From the NCBI RefSeq assembly GCF_001580365.1, contig NZ_CP014482.1, forward strand, positions 1-64,000: 64,000 bases of DNA. The letters are read 5' to 3'. Positions 35,350-43,734 of this stretch are shown here, piece after piece. The stretch is from Kocuria turfanensis (GTDB lineage: Bacteria; Actinomycetota; Actinomycetes; Actinomycetales; Micrococcaceae). The notes beneath the pieces were generated by a model that was not told the DNA's origin, ran no database searches, and saw only the letters and a list, made by a program, of their open reading frames with translations. Each line of letters starts with the position of its first letter. Within the stretch, counting starts at the first letter, position 1. Made by a program: the position numbers and the translations under genes.

Positions 35350-36110
35350 CGTGGATGTCCCTCTCGGCCGGGTGTACGGCCGGTGACTTGGGGAAGGCTG
35401 TCGTCCATCACCCTAACCGGTTACACGCTTCAACAGGTCAAACACGTTCAACGTAGTGAACACAACAATATTTATCCCTTGCTCGGTGCCAGCCGCAGCC
35501 AGCGACGAGCGGAGCGTGGGGCGTACCTGGATCAGAAACGCTTGTCACGTTATGCAGGTTCAGCATGTGGAACCGGCGCTATCGGGCTAGCACCTGATGG
35601 CACCCCGGCATGGAGCGTGGGTTGGACCGACTCACGTGGTCGAGCGGGTGAGACTCGTTGAACTTGGCACTACATGCAGACTCTGCACCATGCGTTATGC
35701 AATGACGCGGCCGACGCCGCCCGGTCCACTTCGACACCTATCAGCAATAGAAGTCTCTGCAAGACCTATGGGTAGAACAAGGCAAGCATGGGCAACACAA
35801 CAAGGGACCCTGTGGCGCCAACACACGCCAGGGGATCCATTGGGCGGTTAAACTTATCGAACATGTGAAACAAGTAGAACGAGATAAACATGCACGACGC
35901 AACAATAAGCTGGCTATGCCGGTGAGCCTTGACGGGTCATGGCGTCGTTGCTTCTTACATCGAACTTGTGCCACATGTGCAACATGACAAGACCGCACAA
36001 CACAACAAGAGTCCGTCGCCAGCCGCTATCGAGTTCGAGTTTCATCGATCAGACAGCTGACGCAATGCAACAGCGGCACTTGTTGGACATGGTGAACCGG
36101 TTAGACCCAA
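35350..36110 (+). repeat. Candidate centromere: arrays of a 9-bp repeat (NGTNNAACA)
   Basis: No gene is supported in this 760-bp stretch. At least six short arrays in phase with a 9-bp period occur: 35426-35462 (GGTCAAACA, CGTTCAACG, TAGTGAACA), 35539-35574 (GGTTCAGCA, TGTGGAACC), 35771-35797 (GGTAGAACA, TGGGCAACA), 35855-35890 (TATCGAACA, TGTGAAACA, AGTAGAACG), 35958-36002 (TGTGCCACA, TGTGCAACA, CGCACAACA) and 36081-36107 (TGTTGGACA, TGGTGAACC). Consensus NGTNNAACA, all in the same orientation. The region is less GC-rich than the flanks. It fits a partition centromere, possibly also origin iterons. Confidence 0.75.
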
Positions 36111-36197
36111 CAACGTAATGCGGTACGGCTGTCAATCTCGGTCAAGGCCCTAGAATCCGGCCAGGTCGCCGGCAAGGCGCTCTGCCTCAGCGGCACC

Positions 36198-36487
36198 CTA
36201 GGTTTCCATAAAGCGGGGCCCGGTCTCGTCGTTGAACATCTTGACGGCAAACTGGTCCGCACCGAGGGACTCGACGGCGACTCGCAGTTGACCGTCCCGG
36301 GAGGCGTAATGGACGCGGCCCGGGCTGGCGCAGTCGAACATGCCCTCGTCGTCGTACTCAGGGCGTGGCCGAGGTACTCGTCGCGATCCAGGAGGGCTTC
36401 GACCTCCTCGAACGTCTCCTTGGCGCTGGTCGCGGTGGTCAGGTCTGACAGCATCTTGGCGAGAGAGTGCTGGATCGACTCCGACAC
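36198..36487 (-). pseudogene. Small hypothetical protein, frameshifted
   Basis: The start reads MSESIQHSLAKMLSDLTTAT, then TFEEVEALLDRDEYLG; the rest continues in another frame as RPEYDDEGMFDCASPGRVHY and ends AVKMFNDETGPRFMET before a TAG. One C appears to be missing near 36375 (LGPRPEY would need GGCCCACGC). Restored length is about 96 residues. Not recognised. Confidence 0.6.
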
Positions 36488-36851
36488 GTGTTAGTTCTCC
36501 GATTTTGATCGACTGATCGCCCGTCGTCAGGGAATGTCCGCGGTCGGCTGCGGCGGTGGGGGAGGGGCAAACCGTCGCCATGGCCGTCATGTGTGCGGTT
36601 GACCGTGTCGGGATGCAATGGCCTGAGGTTGTCCAACGTCGACGGGTGGCTACAGGCGACACGCTGGGATCTAGCGGTTACGTCCGTTTTGGACACTACT
36701 GACGTTTCCGACTGGATGGCGGTATGCCACAGCCTATAGCCACATGGGACTGCCCCGACTTTGGTTGGCTCTGACCTGCCCCACGGTTGGGACTGTCGCA
36801 GCGACAGGTGGCAGGTTGACCTAGCAGTGCACCAGTCCCCTTCTCTCAATC
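36488..36851. other. Gap before the second res-like site
   Basis: About 360 bp with no supported gene; short frames overlap on both strands. It may hold the promoter of the frameshifted minus-strand gene. Confidence 0.45.
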
Positions 36852-36978
36852 CAAGGGATGTGAGACGTCTCGTCGGAAAAATTTGCACCCGCATGTTTCC
36901 GCGGTTCGGCCTGTCTCGCATCTATGTGCTTTATCCGTGGGCCTAGAATCAGATACTCAACGTTAGTTACGAGACAGA
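36852..36978 (+). other. Putative res site of the damaged resolvase
   Basis: It aligns with the reverse complement of 24364-24500: GGGATGTGAGACGTCTCGTC (palindrome core at 36862-36871), TTTCCGCGGTTCGGC, TATGTGCTTTATC, GGCCTAGAATC and GTTAGTTACGAGACAG just before the start codon. Differences are concentrated between these blocks, as expected for recombinase subsites separated by spacers. Confidence 0.65.
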
Positions 36979-36988
36979 TGGAGTGGAC

Positions 36989-37581
36989 ATGGGGAAGCTG
37001 ATCGGTATGCCCGGGTATCGACACGGCAGCAGGACGCAGACCGTCAAGTGTCCGACCTGTTGGGTGCCGGCGTGCGGCGCGATGACCTCTATGTTGATCA
37101 TGGAGTATCTGGAAGGCGTGCGTCCCGTCCGCAGTTCGACAAAGCCGTGGCTGCGCTCGAGCCGTGCGACACGCTGGTGATCACCACGTTGGACCGTCTG
37201 GGGCGTTCGACGCAGAACATGCTGGTCTTCGCCGAGGCCTTGCGGGGGAGAGATGCCGGGTTGCGGGTGCTGAATCTCGGTGGGGGAGACGTGGACACGG
37301 CCACCCCGATGGGTTCGATGGTCTTCATCGTCATGGCCGCGCTGGCGCAGATGGAGCTGGAGATCAAGCGGGAGCGGATCACCGACTCGGTGGCCAAGCG
37401 CTGGACCGCCGGCAAGGACCTCGGTGGGCGGCGTCAGACCTTCACCGACTCCCAGATCCGCAACGCCCTCCGGTTGATCGACGGTGGGGAGCCGGCCACC
37501 CAGATCGCACGGGATCTCGGCATGTCGAGGGCTACCCTCTACCGGCGGATCCGGGAGTTGCCGCAAGCATCGACCATTTGA
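36989..37581 (+). pseudogene. Serine resolvase with a one-base deletion in the catalytic region
   Basis: The ATG at 36989 opens GKLIG, then the frame breaks: GGTATGCCC stands where GGTTATGCCC would give GYARVSTRQQDADRQ. The remainder is intact in another frame from SDLLGAGVRRDDLYVDHGVS to the HTH ATQIARDLGMSRATLYRRIR. An internal GTG at 37048 could yield a protein without the nucleophilic Ser. It is a close relative of the resolvase at 23763. Recombination activity is lost unless the indel is a sequence error. Confidence 0.82.
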
Positions 37582-37646
37582 ATCGTCCCTCTGCGATTGA
37601 CGTTGTGATGCTCGCGACGCACTTGAGCGGGCTTTTCGCCGGCCGG

Positions 37647-37691
37647 GGCGCCATCAATCAGGTATGACAGCCCCGCCTGGTTGATGGCGCC
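37647..37691. terminator. Inverted repeat between the resolvase and gnd ends
   Basis: Arms GGCGCCATCAATCAGG and CCTGGTTGATGGCGCC match at 15 of 16 positions with a 13-base loop. It lies between two convergent genes, as a bidirectional terminator would. There is no T run. Confidence 0.55.
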
Positions 37692-37763
37692 CTGCACGGG
37701 CGGATCCCGGTCCGCTCGAGGTGCGTCTTGTGCGGTGTCCTGGCCGACGTGGACGAGCTGGTT

Positions 37764-38702
37764 CTACTGCTTGGCGGGGTGGGCCGGTTCCTCGCCGGGA
37801 GCGGATTCGACGTGGTCGGGGGCCGCGGCTACGTCCTTGACCGCGTGCCCGCCGAACTGGTTGCGCATCGCCGCGATCATCCTCATCGCGGGGGACTCGT
37901 CCTGGCGGGAGGTGAACCGGGCGAACAGGGCGTTGGTGATGTTGGGCACCGGGACCGCGAGGTCCAGGGCCGCCTCGACGGTCCACCGGCCCTCGCCCGA
38001 GTCCTCGGCGTACCCCCGGAGCTGCTCGAGGTGCTCGTCCTCGTTGAGGGCGTTGACCGCCAGGTCGAGCAGCCATGACTTGATCACCGAGCCTTCGCGC
38101 CAGGAGTTGAAGGTTTCTCGCACCGAGCGGACATGGCCGGCTGCTTCGAGCAGTTCCCAGCCCTCGGCGTAGGCCTGCATGATCGCGTACTCGATGCCGT
38201 TGTGGACCATCTTGGCGAAGTGGCCCGCACCGTGGTCCCCGGCGTGGACGAAGCCGAAATCACTCGCGGGTTTGAGGGAGTCGAAGATCGGCTGCGCCTT
38301 GGCGACCGTGGCCTCCTCGCCGCCGACCATGAGCGCGTAGCCCTGGGTGATGCCCCACACGCCCCCAGAGACGCCGCAGTCGAGGTACTCGATGCCTCTG
38401 GTGGCGAGTTTCTCAGCCCGTGGGGCGTCGTGGATCCACCGGGAGTTGCCGCCGTCGATGATGACGTCGCCCTCGCCCAGCAGCTCGGCGAGTTCGTCGA
38501 TCACCACGTCGACGACCGTGTCCGGCACCATGACCCACACGATCTGGGGCCCATGGTCGATCCGCTCCACCATCGCGGCCAAGCTCTCGGCGTCGGAGAG
38601 CTCGGCGTCGGTGTCGTAGCCGATCACGGTGTGGCCCGCCTCGCGCAGCCGTTCGCGCATGTTGCCACCCATCTTGCCCAGCCCTACCAGTCCCATCTGC
38701 AT
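37764..38702 (-). CDS. gnd: 6-phosphogluconate dehydrogenase, decarboxylating (short form)
   Basis: The 312-residue enzyme has the dinucleotide site GLVGLGKMGGNM at its start, the substrate motif IIDGGNSRWIHD, YLDCGVSGGVWG and the catalytic HFAKMVHNGIEYAIMQAYAE (Lys and Asn). Length is that of the short bacterial form (about 300) rather than the 470-residue one. It converts 6-phosphogluconate to ribulose 5-phosphate with reduction of NAD(P). The ATG at 38702 has GGAG six bases upstream. Together with zwf at 43731 it gives two NADPH-yielding steps on this plasmid. Confidence 0.9.
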   Translation of the reverse strand: MQMGLVGLGKMGGNMRERLREAGHTVIGYDTDAELSDAESLAAMVERIDHGPQIVWVMVPDTVVDVVIDELAELLGEGDVIIDGGNSRWIHDAPRAEKLATRGIEYLDCGVSGGVWGITQGYALMVGGEEATVAKAQPIFDSLKPASDFGFVHAGDHGAGHFAKMVHNGIEYAIMQAYAEGWELLEAAGHVRSVRETFNSWREGSVIKSWLLDLAVNALNEDEHLEQLRGYAEDSGEGRWTVEAALDLAVPVPNITNALFARFTSRQDESPAMRMIAAMRNQFGGHAVKDVAAAPDHVESAPGEEPAHPAKQ

Positions 38703-39056
38703 GGCGCGCTCCATCCTCGGTCATCCGCCGTGGGGACGGGCATCCTCCAGCTCCGTCTCACCGCGGAGGGGCGCCGCACAGGAGTGGTCCTCTTCCGCGG
38801 GGTGCAGCCGTTCGGGAGCCTTCCCGCCCCGGGTGCTCATCACGGTCTCACGATGGAATCTCTGCCACCACCCCAGGGGTGAAACGCATGGTGCGATACT
38901 CGTGGCTTCCACGGATCCGTCCGTCCGCGCAATGGTTCTCCGGGCTGACCGTTGTGGCCCTGGACGGTGCTGGACGTGGTGGTTGGCCACCACGGTGTTG
39001 CGGTGGTCCGGCACGGACTGCAGGACTCGGGTCACTTACCCCGGCTACCCCGCCGT
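38703..39056. other. Gap upstream of gnd and of the unknown membrane protein
   Basis: About 350 bp with no supported gene. It should contain the gnd promoter on the minus strand. A MerR-type promoter follows at 39057. Confidence 0.45.
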
Positions 39057-39088
39057 TTGACGTTGCCTAATAGGGGAAGGTTCAGAAT
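39057..39088 (+). promoter_or_regulatory. MerR-family (CueR-like) promoter before the unknown membrane protein
   Basis: TTGACG at 39057-39062 and CAGAAT at 39083-39088 are separated by 20 bp that contain the dyad GTTGCC-TAATA-GGGGAAGGT. Overlong spacers filled with an ACCTTCC/GGAAGGT dyad are typical of promoters activated by MerR-family metal sensors such as CueR. Three similar promoters lie at 40052, 50824 and 53234. Confidence 0.75.
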
Positions 39089-39180
39089 GGCGGGCGTGCC
39101 TCGGGTGCGTTCTGCGTTGCCCGGTGAAGGGCCATGAGGGCCTGTGGTGCAGACGACCAGCATGGAAAGAGCACAGTGAC

Positions 39181-39930
39181 ATGAGCGGATACCAGCTGGA
39201 CGCAGTCGTGTTCGAAAAGAACTCAATCAATGGTGACGGTGCGGTCCGGGATGAGGGATCCATGATCGCGCGAGAGGCCTGGTTGACCGTTCTGGCCCTG
39301 GTGGCTGGAGGCACGCCTTCGCTGCTGGTGGTCGCGGCTTCGATGAAATTGGCCCCCATGCCGTTGCTGTTCTGGGCTGTGGCGGTGCCGGGCATGCTGG
39401 TCCTGCTCGGGATCCTGGTCTATGCGCGGTGGTCGGGGCTCGATCGGCTGTACAACCGGCTGTGGGTCGGGGTAGTCGGCGGGGTGGTGCTCACGATGGC
39501 CTTGGACGTCGTGCGCGTGGCCGGGGTGCACCTGGGGTACCTGCCGGACTCGGTGACCATGTTCGGCAACATGATCGCCGGGGCGGCTCCGATGTCAGAC
39601 CCCAGCCCGCTGAGCTACTTCTTGGGGGCTGCCTATCACTTCTTCAACGGCATCTCCTTCGCCGTGATCTATTCGGTCTTGTTCGGCCGCACCCGGTGGT
39701 GGGGTCCAGTGCTGTTCTCCGTTGTGTTCGTGGAGAGCGCGATGATGCTCCTGCCGCCGATGGCTTTGAAGTTCGGCCCGTTCGGTCTCGATGCGTTCGG
39801 AACTCTCTGGAACGGGTACTTCCTCGACACACTGCTGGCCCACGCCGCCATGGGCGTAGCCCTGGGGGCTGTCATCCAGACCTCCGCCCGGTACCGCGGC
39901 ATCCTGCTGAGGCCATTGGGGTGTCGTTGA
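39181..39930 (+). CDS. Integral membrane protein of unknown function, metal-regulon promoter
   Basis: The 249-residue protein has about six hydrophobic segments after a short hydrophilic start (from REAWLTVLALVAGGTPSLLV to AAMGVALGAVIQTSARYRG). A conserved-looking loop contains HLGYLPDSVTMFGNMIAGAA and a His in YHFFNGISFAVIY, and several Met residues (VESAMMLLPPMAL) could bind soft metals. Family not recognised. Its expression is expected to be metal-induced because of the promoter 90 bp upstream. The start at 39181 gives the first full-length frame; an upstream start at 39124 would add 19 residues. Confidence 0.65.
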   Translation: MSGYQLDAVVFEKNSINGDGAVRDEGSMIAREAWLTVLALVAGGTPSLLVVAASMKLAPMPLLFWAVAVPGMLVLLGILVYARWSGLDRLYNRLWVGVVGGVVLTMALDVVRVAGVHLGYLPDSVTMFGNMIAGAAPMSDPSPLSYFLGAAYHFFNGISFAVIYSVLFGRTRWWGPVLFSVVFVESAMMLLPPMALKFGPFGLDAFGTLWNGYFLDTLLAHAAMGVALGAVIQTSARYRGILLRPLGCR

Positions 39931-40051
39931 CGGTTCCTCGCTGGTGGGACGCGCGGAGCTGGGGGACCGACGGTACCCGTTCGCCCAGGGGCGGATTCAA
40001 GTCGATCAGGGTCGGGGTGGCGCGGCGAGGCCGGCGCCAACCGACCTGGAT

Positions 40052-40083
40052 TTGACGTTCCCCTATGAGGGAAGGTCGACACT
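40052..40083 (+). promoter_or_regulatory. MerR-family promoter before the riboswitch
   Basis: TTGACG at 40052-40057, 20-bp spacer with the dyad TTCCCCTATGAGGGAAGGT, and GACACT at 40078-40083. Same architecture as at 39057. A transcript from here would include the c-di-AMP riboswitch and the M23 peptidase gene. Confidence 0.72.
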
Positions 40084-40159
40084 AGGTTCGGCAACGCCAT
40101 CAGAGGCGTTCCCCTCTTGGGCGGACTGTCGAATCCTGCCGCTGTCCAAGGGGCCGCTC

Positions 40160-40312
40160 GTAGTACATGTCAGGCAGGAGCGGGGGAACCACCAGTGGGC
40201 TTCGCAGGAAGCTCTTGGGGCTAAGCCGCTTGGGGGCCGTTCCGCGGTTCTTCGAGCGTCCGGATGATCCCATCCGAGTCCGACAGCTAACTTCGCAGGC
40301 ATTGGGAGAGGT
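40160..40312 (+). ncRNA. Cyclic di-AMP riboswitch (ydaO/yuaA class)
   Basis: Conserved blocks of actinobacterial members are present in order: GAGCGGGGGAACCA, then CTTGGGGCTAAGCCGCTT, a variable stem, CCGACAGCTAACTTCGCAGG and GGGAGAGG next to the start of a LysM/M23 wall hydrolase. In this phylum the class typically sits before such hydrolase genes and turns them off when c-di-AMP is high. The exact 5' boundary is an estimate. Confidence 0.82.
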
Positions 40313-40317
40313 ACATC

Positions 40318-41475
40318 TTGTCCAGGAATCACCGTTCAGCGCGTCATCGTGTGACCCCGGCGCGCCTGCGTCCGATGAAGGCCGTTTCACGTGCCGTGAC
40401 CTCGGAGGCCGGAAACATCGGCCGGTCAGCAGCTGTGGCCTTCGCCGCCACGGGTCTGCTTTTGGGTGGGGGCCTGCCGGCCAACGCGACGGAGGCAGCC
40501 GGGTCCTATGAGGCGGCGAGCTCGGTTCCCGCCGGCGGCCTTGTTGCCGCCGCGACCTCGGTCTCCGAGGGGTCGCCGACCACGCACGAGGTCGTGCCCG
40601 GTGACACGCTGGGGGCCATCTCGAGCGCTTACGGGGTGGAGCTGGAATCAGTGTTCGCCCTGAACGGGATGGGGTGGGAGACCACCATCTACCCCGGCGA
40701 CGTCATCGCACTGACCGGTCGAGCAACCCTCTCCGAGGGAGCTCCGGTCACGCACGAGGTCGTGCCCGGAGACACGCTGGGGGCGATCTCGAGCGCTTAC
40801 GGGGTGGAGCTGGAGTCGGTGTTCGCCCTGAACGGGATGGGGTGGGAGACCACCATCTATCCCGGCGACGTCATCGCGCTGACCTCTGACGGGGCGGTAG
40901 GCGGGCCTGTCGGCGCCCCGGCACTTGTGGCGGCCCCGGCCCCCGTCGCTGCCCCGGCTCCTGTGGCTGCGCCGGCACCTGCTCCCGCCCCGGCACCGGT
41001 CTCTGTTCCTGCACCGGTTAGGGCGATGTCGGTGGCGCCGGCATCGGCGTCCGAACCGGCGGTGGTCCCGGTGTCGGCGCCGGTGGGTCGGCTCAGTGCG
41101 CCCGTGGCCAACATGGTGACGAACTCGCCTTTCGGGTACCGGGTCAACCCGTTGACCGGTGGGGCTGCGGAGCTGCACACGGGCGTCGATTTCGCGGCAG
41201 GGTGCGACACCCCGGTGCTCAGTTCGGCGGCCGGGACGGTCACCGAAGCGGGGTTCAGCGCCTATGGGGGCGGTAACCGCATCGTCATCGATCACGGAAA
41301 CGGCCTGCAGACCACCTACAACCACCTTCAGAGCCTCGGGGTGCAGGCGGGTCAAGCCGTGGGGGCCGGTGCTCTCATCGGGATCGCCGGGGCCACCGGC
41401 AACGCCTCCGGCTGCCACCTCCACTTCGAGGTCGTCGTCAACGGCCAGACCGTCGACCCCGCCGGCTGGCTGTAA
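40318..41475 (+). CDS. Secreted LysM/M23 peptidoglycan hydrolase
   Basis: The 385-residue protein starts at TTG after GGGAGAGG; a signal peptide ends near GGLPANATEAAG. Two near-identical LysM repeats follow (THEVVPGDTLGAISSAYGVE, twice), then an Ala/Pro linker and an M23 endopeptidase domain with zinc ligands in ELHTGVDFAAGC and HLHFEVVVNG. It cuts peptide cross-links of the wall. Controlled by a c-di-AMP riboswitch and, it seems, a metal-responsive promoter. A strong terminator follows. Confidence 0.92.
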   Translation: MSRNHRSARHRVTPARLRPMKAVSRAVTSEAGNIGRSAAVAFAATGLLLGGGLPANATEAAGSYEAASSVPAGGLVAAATSVSEGSPTTHEVVPGDTLGAISSAYGVELESVFALNGMGWETTIYPGDVIALTGRATLSEGAPVTHEVVPGDTLGAISSAYGVELESVFALNGMGWETTIYPGDVIALTSDGAVGGPVGAPALVAAPAPVAAPAPVAAPAPAPAPAPVSVPAPVRAMSVAPASASEPAVVPVSAPVGRLSAPVANMVTNSPFGYRVNPLTGGAAELHTGVDFAAGCDTPVLSSAAGTVTEAGFSAYGGGNRIVIDHGNGLQTTYNHLQSLGVQAGQAVGAGALIGIAGATGNASGCHLHFEVVVNGQTVDPAGWL

Positions 41476-41485
41476 CCACACGGTC

Positions 41486-41519
41486 TCTGAGCGCCCGGTC
41501 ATGCGCCCGGGCGCTCAGA
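41486..41519 (+). terminator. Terminator after the M23 hydrolase gene
   Basis: TCTGAGCGCCCGG and CCGGGCGCTCAGA are perfect 13-bp arms with an eight-base loop, 10 bp after the stop codon. The remaining stretch to the merR end (41520-41827) holds no supported gene. Confidence 0.85.
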
Positions 41520-41749
41520 CACCATCTGTCTTTAGGGCAAGCACCTCTAGGTGTCTCTGCATCCTCGGGGTGTGGTCGGTGCCGCACCCGATCCCTCTCA
41601 CACCCGGGGATCGCATGTCGGCCATCCGGTGATGTGGCAAGCCGGGGTGCTGCTGGTTTGTTCGTGGATATAGAGACGCACCCGCCGGCTCCCGGAGGGC
41701 GCGGTGAATGTGGTTCCCGTCATGAGTGGTGACAGGCGGTTACTCAGGG

Positions 41750-41775
41750 ATGGGGCTCGACAGGGTGAGCCCCAT
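41750..41775 (-). terminator. Stem-loop downstream of the MerR gene
   Basis: ATGGGGCTC and GAGCCCCAT are perfect 9-bp arms about 50 bp past the end of the minus-strand MerR-family gene, placed to terminate it. Confidence 0.5.
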
Positions 41776-41827
41776 GCCTGCAGAAGGTTCCTGGTGTGGG
41801 CTTGGGCGCGGATCGTGGTCGCCGGGG

Positions 41828-42217
41828 TCACAGGTAGCTGCAGATTTGTTGGGCGTCGCATTGGTCGGGGTCGCCTTCGGCGGCTCTTCTGTAGTTCTCG
41901 GCCACGGATTCCCGGAGGGCGGTGAGCTCAGCGATCTGTCGGTCCAGGCCGGCCAGTTGCTGGGCCAGTTGCTCGGTCACATGGGTGCAGGGCACCTGCC
42001 CGGCGTCGCGGACCCGGAGGATGTCACGGATCTCGGCCAGAGGAAGCCCGGCAACCTTGCCGCGGTGAATGAACTCCAGCCTGTCGAGGAGCTCCTTCGG
42101 GTAGTCGCGGTAGCCGTTGGCGGCACGCTGGGCCGGTGGGAGCAGTCCCTGTTTCTCGTAGAACCTGAGCGCCTTGGTCGTCATGCCGACGGCTGCGGCC
42201 GCCTCGCCGATACGCAT
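41828..42217 (-). CDS. MerR-family heavy-metal-responsive regulator
   Basis: The 129-residue protein has the MerR HTH (MRIGEAAAAVGMTTKALRFY) and the coiled dimer helix (VTEQLAQQLAGLDRQIAELT). Metal-ligand candidates are Cys79 region (AGQVPCTHV) and the C-terminal pair in DQCDAQQICSYL. Such a layout occurs in sensors of Zn, Cd, Pb, Hg or Cu; the metal cannot be assigned. A good ribosome site (GGGAGGA) precedes the ATG. A perfect palindrome at 42246-42271 lies in its promoter. It is the only MerR-type gene in view and so the best candidate to drive the four related promoters. Confidence 0.87.
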   Translation of the reverse strand: MRIGEAAAAVGMTTKALRFYEKQGLLPPAQRAANGYRDYPKELLDRLEFIHRGKVAGLPLAEIRDILRVRDAGQVPCTHVTEQLAQQLAGLDRQIAELTALRESVAENYRRAAEGDPDQCDAQQICSYL

Positions 42218-42245
42218 AGTTCCTCCCGGTCCTGAAATGATCCCT

Positions 42246-42271
42246 GCACCTTCCACAATAGTGGAAGGTGC
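42246..42271. promoter_or_regulatory. Operator palindrome upstream of the MerR gene
   Basis: GCACCTTCCAC and GTGGAAGGTGC are perfect 11-bp arms around AATA, 29 bp before the ATG of the MerR gene. The ACCTTCC half-site is the same as in the four MerR-type promoters, supporting autoregulation and a shared regulon. Confidence 0.8.
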
Positions 42272-42346
42272 CTGTGTGCGGCGGCTTCCACTGCGATTCA
42301 TCGGGAACGGCTCAGTGCCTGCGGGGCGGGGCGGGTCCGGCGGCGG

Positions 42347-43734
42347 TCAGGGCTCGGTGTGGGAGCGGTCGTTCTCGACGGCCTGCCAGGCCTTGCGGGC
42401 GGCGATCAGGACCGGGTCCCACAGTGGGGAGAACGGCGGTGCGTAGGACAGGTCGATGTTGAGCAGCTCCTCCACGGGGGTCTCGTGCCACAGGGCGACG
42501 GAGAGGACGTCGATGCGCTTGGCCGCACCCTCCTCGCCGACGATCTGGGCTCCGAGCAGCCGTCCGGTGCCGCGTTCGGCGATGAGCTTGGTGCGGATGG
42601 GCTTGGCGCCGGGGTAGTAGCCGGCCCGCGTGGTGGAGTCGACCACCGCGGTGACGGGGTCAAAGCCGGCGGCGTGCGCCTCCGCGACGCCAAGCCCGGT
42701 GCGTCCTACTTCGACGTGGCAGATCTTGGTCACGGCCGTGCCGAGCACCCCGGGGAAGGTGGCGTAGCCGCCGCCGATGTTGATCCCGGCGGTGCGGCCC
42801 TCCTTGTTGGCGTGGGTGCCCAGTGGCAGCCGGACGTGGCGGCGGGAGACGCGGTGGAACTTCTCCACGCAGTCCCCTCCCGCCCAGACACCCTCGACCC
42901 CGGTGCGCAGCCGCTGGTCCACCGCGATCGCGCCCGTCGCGCCCAGGGGGATCCCGGCCTGTGCGGCGAGGGTCGTGTTCGGTGCCACCCCCAGACCCAG
43001 GATCACCAGATCGGTCGGGATGGTGGCCTGGTCGGTCACCACCGCGGTGACCTGTCCGCCATCGGTCTCAAACCCGGTGACCGTCTCCTCCATCCGGACC
43101 TCCATCCCGTACCCCTCCATCGCTGAGGTGATGAGGGCGCCCATGTCCGGGTCCAGTGCGGGCAGCGGGGCCGGGGGACGCCCGATGACGGTGATCTGCA
43201 CCCCCAGGCGCACAGAGCTTCGGCCAGCTCCAGGCCGATGTAGCCGGCCCCGACGACCACCGCCCGCGCCGGCCGCTCCTGCTCCAGCACCGCCCGCAGG
43301 GCGAGGCCCTCGTCGAGGGTCTGCATCCCGTGGATGCCGCGGGCGTCGATCCCGGGCAGGGGCGGGCGGAACGGGACGGCTCCCGTGGCAAGCATGAGCT
43401 GGTCGAAGCCCTCCCAGGTCTCCCGGCCGGTGACCTGTTCCCGTACCAGCACGGCCCGGCGGTGAAGGTCGATCTCCAGGGCCTCGTGGCCGGTGCGGGC
43501 GTCGATGTTGTTGTGGTTGTCGCGGAACTGCTGCGGGGTGCGGGCGATCAGCTCCGAGGCCTCGGCCACGTCCTTGCCGATGAAATACGGGATCCCGCAC
43601 GCGGAGTAGGAGGTGTAGTTGCCGCGCTCAAAGGCGACGATCTCGAGTTCGTCGCGCCCCTGCTGGCGGCGTGCGGCCGAGGCCGCGCTCATCTCGGCGG
43701 CGTCCCAGCCGATGACGACCAGCCGCTGTGTCAC
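42347..43734 (-). pseudogene. CoA-disulfide-reductase-like flavoenzyme, frameshifted
   Basis: The N-terminal half (to about residue 170) has LVVIGWDAAEMSAASAARRQ, the active-site YSACGIPYFIG of CoA-disulfide reductase/NADH-oxidase-like enzymes, and VVVGAGYIGLELAEAL for NAD(P). Near 43212 the frame slips (ALCAWGC), and the rest continues in another frame: GVQITVIGRPPAPLPALDPD, VWAGGDCVEKFHRVS and the dimer domain to SHTEP. Joined length, about 460, is normal for the family. Such enzymes reduce CoA disulfide or persulfide. It lies 3' of zwf on the same strand with a three-base-scale gap (shared stop/start), so it was part of one operon. Confidence 0.8.
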
